Source of the DNA: Capronia americana
Taxonomy: Eukaryota; Ascomycota; Eurotiomycetes; Chaetothyriales; Herpotrichiellaceae
Length of the DNA: 64,000 nt
Assembly (NCBI GenBank): GCA_016110215.1
Contig: JADWQD010000010.1
Span: 186,001 to 250,000 of the forward strand
Direction of reading: 5' to 3'
Below are positions 60,658 to 64,000 of the stretch, one piece after another (the first letter of the stretch is position 1; every line of letters starts with the position of its first letter). The notes beneath the pieces are model-generated. The model had not been told where the DNA came from, made no database searches, and saw only the letters and a program-made list of their open reading frames with translations. The position numbers and the translations under genes are program-made.

Positions 60658-63321
60658 ATGGCTGGAAATGCCGAAGCCATGTCATATCATCCACTCTCGG
60701 TATCTGTGGCACAGTCGAAGGCCTATATTGCCAATGACGGGCAGTGGCCGCAGTACTCAGGCTTTCAAGTTTTGCGGTCCGACCGCAGAGAGATCCGGCT
60801 CCTTCAACTAGAGACCATGTCAGAAGCACGTCCTATGAGGTACAAGATGGTTCATGCATCACTTCAGGAAGCGCCCGAATACTTTGCCGTGTCATACTGC
60901 TGGGGTGCGCCTGTACCAGTTGGCGCTCTCAAGGAGATATTCGTGAATGGGTTGTCTGTTCGAATCAGACCGACATTGTACTCATTCCTAGAGACCCTGA
61001 CGATTCGCTACCCGGGAATGAGCCTATGGACTGATGCTATCTGTATCAACCAGAGCGATGATACCGAACGCAATCATCAAATTTCCATCATGGGTGAGAT
61101 CTTCGGAGCGGCACAGGAGGTACTTGTCTGGCTAGGTGCAGGTGACGATGATTTTAGTTATGCTATGGATCATATTGGAAACTCCCAACCGCAGACCGCC
61201 TACAACCCTCTGGTATTCTCCGATTGTGCCGAAAAGCTCTTAAGAGCTACTTATTGGACGCGACGATGGGTTATCCAAGAATTTGCCCTGGCCAAGAAAA
61301 TCAAGGTTGTCTGCGGATCATATTTGACCGGATGGGAGAATATCACGGACAAGATCAACGACGAAGTCCTGAGGAATGACCCTTCGCTCCAACAGAAGCT
61401 GAAACTCTTTAAGGGTTTGAGGTCTCCTGAACTACGAACAATGACACTGCTTGATCTGATGGGCCTGTTCCAGAATGCACGTTGCACCGAGCCACTTGAC
61501 AGGGCATTCGCGCTGCGTGGCGTTGCAACAGACGGAGAACGGCTATCCCCACATTACGGCGACTCTGTTGGCGACCTCTTCTTTCGAGTGCTCTCTATGT
61601 TGCCTACTGAGGGAGTTCAGCCTGCGATGTTTGGATATCGGTGGCAACACCAAGCGGCGATTCGGTTACCCGAGTACTTGCAAATCACGAGAGATGACCT
61701 ACTCAGTTCATTAACCAGCGCTTCGACAGATCGGCTTTTTGCCGTGTTTGAATACGTAGGTTCAGTCACCAAGGTCTCCACTGCCCGTCAGAGTACACCA
61801 GAACATCATCTAGCGGACAAGTCTACTTCTTTTCCTTTAGAAGTTCAGTTTGGTGGGGACCCACCGCCAGTCCTTCGCGGCACTTCAGGCCTCCGACCAG
61901 GGGATTTGATCTACAGCTTACCGTCAACTGCGCGCACGTCAAGAGGCTTTTATATGGCCTTTAGACCTTCCGCGGTAGACCAGGCAGTCACCGGCATTAT
62001 CATTGAATGGCCAAAGAATGGGAGATCCAGCGGGGTAAAGGCCAAAGAAGACCAGGCATATTCCACCGGTCGGCCGAACGAGGGACTGGGCAACAAGAGA
62101 ATCGATTTCATCAAGCATGCGGTCCTTGGCGGAGTGTCCAAGTGTGCTCGTAACAGTCCAGCTTTGTCAACACAACCTCGAGTTCTCTGTCACATCGATA
62201 GAGTCACACTCATGTTGCTATGGCTGCTTGATGTTCAAGAACTTGACCACCTTTGGGAAATCCGTGAGAAGATTCAGAACTGGTCAGTTCGGACGGGTCC
62301 CCGCTGCAGCTGCTCTAGAGACGAGGAACCACGCCAGCACGGCCCCAAGACAGGCGAACACCAAAACAGCACGGCCGAGATACAACTTTCCCCAGAGTCT
62401 CATCTCTACAAGGCTTGGGTTAAAGAAGTTACACTGCCTTGGATTGATCAGATTCGACCTGCGCGGGAAGACCCAGTCCACGACGGAGATTGTGGCCTGC
62501 AATCTGGCGAAGAACGCCAATTCATTTATGACGCAACAACTGCTCTATCACAGGCTGCTGAGGCTGGATTTGCGAATTTCGTCAAGTATTTGGTCTCATG
62601 CGGCAATTGCACGGTCGACAGGCCCGATGACATGGAGCGAACTCCGCTTTGGTGGGCAGCTTCCAACGGCCATGAGGACGTGGTGAGAATCCTTATCGAT
62701 GCCGGTGCGAATGTTGATTGCAAGGACCGGTCGTCCGGAGATACTGCACTGATCACGGCATCCCGTTTGGGTCAGGAAATCGTGGTGAAGGTTCTCATTA
62801 AGGCCGGTGCATATAAGAACGAGCAAAACAAGGACAGGGAGACTGCACTAATGATAGCGGTACGTTCTAACAGTATTGAGATGGTGAGGATTCTTATCGA
62901 GGCCGGTGCATATAAGAACGAGCAAAACAAGGACGGGGAGACTGCGCTGATGATAGCGGCACGTTCTAACAATATTGAAACAGTGAGGATTCTCATTAAG
63001 GCCGGTGCATATAAGAACGAGCAAAATAAGAAGGGGGAGACTGCGCTGATGATAGCGGTACATTCTAACAATATTGAGATGGTGAGGATTCTTATCGAGG
63101 CCGGTGTATATAAGAACGAGAAAAATAAGAAGGGGGAGACTGCGCTGATGATAGCGGTACATTCTAACAATATTGAGATGGTAAGGATTCTCATTAAGGC
63201 CGGTGCATACAAGGACGAGAAAAATAAGAAGGGGGAGACTGCGCTGATGATAGCGGTACATTCTAACAATATTGAGATGGTGAGGATTCTCATTGAGGAC
63301 GGTGCATACAAGGACCATTAA
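60658..63321 (+). CDS. HET-domain protein with C-terminal ankyrin repeats
   Basis: Intronless, 887 residues from the ATG at 60658. The HET domain (about 70-220) has its three blocks: 'EYFAVSYCWG', 'LWTDAICINQSDDTERNHQ' with 'VLVWLG', and 'YWTRRWVIQEFALAK'. HET proteins trigger cell death in vegetative incompatibility; repeats usually sense the partner. A long linker (about 220-620) of unknown fold follows. The C-terminus holds about seven ankyrin repeats; the last five (62827-63321) are 33-residue units nearly identical at DNA level. The frame ends at a TAA at 63319 in the middle of what reads as a further, partly decayed repeat that continues to a TAG at about 63394. Whether a truncated array still works is unknown. 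Confidence 0.92.
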   Translation: MAGNAEAMSYHPLSVSVAQSKAYIANDGQWPQYSGFQVLRSDRREIRLLQLETMSEARPMRYKMVHASLQEAPEYFAVSYCWGAPVPVGALKEIFVNGLSVRIRPTLYSFLETLTIRYPGMSLWTDAICINQSDDTERNHQISIMGEIFGAAQEVLVWLGAGDDDFSYAMDHIGNSQPQTAYNPLVFSDCAEKLLRATYWTRRWVIQEFALAKKIKVVCGSYLTGWENITDKINDEVLRNDPSLQQKLKLFKGLRSPELRTMTLLDLMGLFQNARCTEPLDRAFALRGVATDGERLSPHYGDSVGDLFFRVLSMLPTEGVQPAMFGYRWQHQAAIRLPEYLQITRDDLLSSLTSASTDRLFAVFEYVGSVTKVSTARQSTPEHHLADKSTSFPLEVQFGGDPPPVLRGTSGLRPGDLIYSLPSTARTSRGFYMAFRPSAVDQAVTGIIIEWPKNGRSSGVKAKEDQAYSTGRPNEGLGNKRIDFIKHAVLGGVSKCARNSPALSTQPRVLCHIDRVTLMLLWLLDVQELDHLWEIREKIQNWSVRTGPRCSCSRDEEPRQHGPKTGEHQNSTAEIQLSPESHLYKAWVKEVTLPWIDQIRPAREDPVHDGDCGLQSGEERQFIYDATTALSQAAEAGFANFVKYLVSCGNCTVDRPDDMERTPLWWAASNGHEDVVRILIDAGANVDCKDRSSGDTALITASRLGQEIVVKVLIKAGAYKNEQNKDRETALMIAVRSNSIEMVRILIEAGAYKNEQNKDGETALMIAARSNNIETVRILIKAGAYKNEQNKKGETALMIAVHSNNIEMVRILIEAGVYKNEKNKKGETALMIAVHSNNIEMVRILIKAGAYKDEKNKKGETALMIAVHSNNIEMVRILIEDGAYKDH
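62827..63321 (+). repeat. Five near-identical 99-bp ankyrin repeat units
   Basis: Units start at 62827, 62926, 63025, 63124 and 63223, each 99 bp and coding for 33 residues (NKKGETALMIAVHSNNIEMV plus the rest). Differences are a few bases per unit, with variants clustered at codons for solvent-exposed residues such as R/H, E/K and Q/K. The preceding two repeats are much more divergent. Confidence 0.92.
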
Positions 63322-63691
63322 AACAACGACGGGGACAGTGCGCTGATGATAGCGGCACGTTTATCAGGAAACAAGGAGCTTAGCGTAGCTTAGAAATAGG
63401 TAGATATCTCTATGAGCGATACGTCTAATAAGGATAGGTAGAGCGCGTTTGAATTTCTAGCGTTGACTCACAGAAGAGAGCGTCTCTGGCCTCTGACATC
63501 TTGCGGCAATCCCATGTTAAAAAAGATGGTCATAACCCTCAATTTTTTTTCAAAATCAGGTTTAGATCAGACGACCCGGGTCGCCCCAGGGAGAGCGAGA
63601 TCCTAGTACCCAAGTCGATCTTCCCTCCCCCCCTCCTCTTCCCCGGCTGGTCGATTCCCGGCGGTAGTCTCATGCGAAAAGTTCGATTCGA
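63322..63691. other. Repeat remnant and TA-rich spacer
   Basis: 63322-63394 continues the ankyrin frame after the stop codon in weakly conserved form. 63370-63450 is TA-rich with several in-frame stops. Nothing else is seen before the phosphatase gene. Confidence 0.45.
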
Positions 63692-64000
63692 TTAGTCCAC
63701 ACAACCCCCCTCGGCCGTCCAGCCCGCGATCTCCACCTGTCCCAGGACCTCCTGCGCGGGGACCTCGTCGATGAGTGCCTCCCTCAGCCTTTGCACCTCG
63801 TCGGCCGTGAAGCCGCACCGCTCCGTCAGATAGGCGTGGACGCCGCCGAACTCGCCCTCCAGAACGGTGCGGAGGAAGGCGCGCATATTGCCGGCCCGGC
63901 TGCCGCAGATGCGGGCGGCCTCGTCGCGCGAGATGGCCGGCCGCGGGGAGGAGGCGGCGTTGCCGTGCTGTTCCTCACCATTGGAAGAATTGCCGTGCTG
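63692..64000 (-). CDS. Probable tyrosine phosphatase family protein, C-terminal part
   Basis: An open frame running off the right edge of the window, 103 residues visible to the TAA at 63692. The segment 'ISRDEAARICGSRAGNMRAFL' and 'EFGGVHAYLTERCGFTADEVQRLREAL' matches the C-terminal helical part of fungal tyrosine phosphatase-like (Y_phosphatase3) proteins, where a 'YGG..AYL....G' pattern is usual. The catalytic CxxxxxR motif would lie beyond the edge. The last 20 residues are acidic and Gly-rich. Strong GC-bias compared with the neighbouring HET gene. Confidence 0.6.
   Translation of the reverse strand, partial: QHGNSSNGEEQHGNAASSPRPAISRDEAARICGSRAGNMRAFLRTVLEGEFGGVHAYLTERCGFTADEVQRLREALIDEVPAQEVLGQVEIAGWTAEGGCVD

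Noticed and set aside
62827..63321. Regular 99-bp repeats read as a CRISPR-like array
   Set aside because: Units are contiguous, coding, and translate to ankyrin repeats; there are no spacers.

Overview
The window is nuclear DNA of a filamentous ascomycete (Pezizomycotina). Protein-coding genes carry short introns, mostly about 50-80 nt, with GTAAGT-like donors, CTAAC-like branch points and CAG/TAG acceptors. The gene content is typical of these fungi: HET-domain and Clr5-domain proteins, Zn(II)2Cys6 and zinc-cluster-less transcription-factor domains, laccase, GH12 and a GT2 cellulose-synthase-like protein. I cannot place it to species. Gene models below were built by joining open frames across consensus splice sites and checking phase by hand.

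Layout. 0.4-6 kb: an unknown protein, a small ankyrin protein, and a five-exon gene for a membrane-anchored homologue of linalool dehydratase-isomerase. 7.9-13 kb: a signal-anchored GH12 glucanase head-to-head with a cellulose-synthase-like GT2. 13.6-17.8 kb: an ABM-domain protein, a regulator with two Zn(II)2Cys6 clusters and a short-chain dehydrogenase, possibly a small metabolic cluster. 19.7-22.8 kb: a 1012-residue superfamily 1 helicase. 23.4-24.6 kb: a PrpF-family isomerase. 25.0-25.2 kb: a tRNA-Ala(AGC) gene split by two insertions. 25.7-31.5 kb: a fungal transcription-factor domain protein, a Clr5 protein and a three-exon ABM protein. 32-37 kb: uncertain small ORFs, a beta-carbonic-anhydrase-like protein and an aldo/keto reductase. 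37.6-43.3 kb: Rit1, Aos1 and a large, probably disordered protein with beta-sandwich-like segments. 44.9-47.6 kb: a second SDR, an unknown protein and a GNAT acetyltransferase. 49.4-53.6 kb: a laccase, a CCDC97-like protein and a small barrel-like protein. 54.6-59.7 kb: an acyl-CoA synthetase, IST3 and dynein light intermediate chain. 60.7-64 kb: a HET-ankyrin protein with near-identical tandem repeats, and the C-terminal part of a probable tyrosine phosphatase at the window edge.

The most striking object is the tRNA-Ala gene. After removing a 17-nt insertion at the canonical position (37/38) and a 55-nt insertion in the T-loop, a full cloverleaf appears, with the G3-T70 pair, AGC anticodon and A73 expected for alanine, followed by a T9 terminator. 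The T-loop insertion looks exactly like a spliceosomal intron (GTAAGT, CTAAC, CAG) and splits the internal B-box promoter. A second point of interest is the divergent pairing of a membrane-anchored endoglucanase with a cellulose-synthase-like enzyme, which recalls the synthase/endoglucanase pairs of plants and bacteria.

Housekeeping genes (Rit1, Aos1, IST3, DLIC, CCDC97-like) are interspersed with accessory genes, so this is a mixed chromosome arm rather than a dedicated island. Two TA-rich stretches (about 47.95-48.37 kb and 63.37-63.45 kb) may be decayed repeats.
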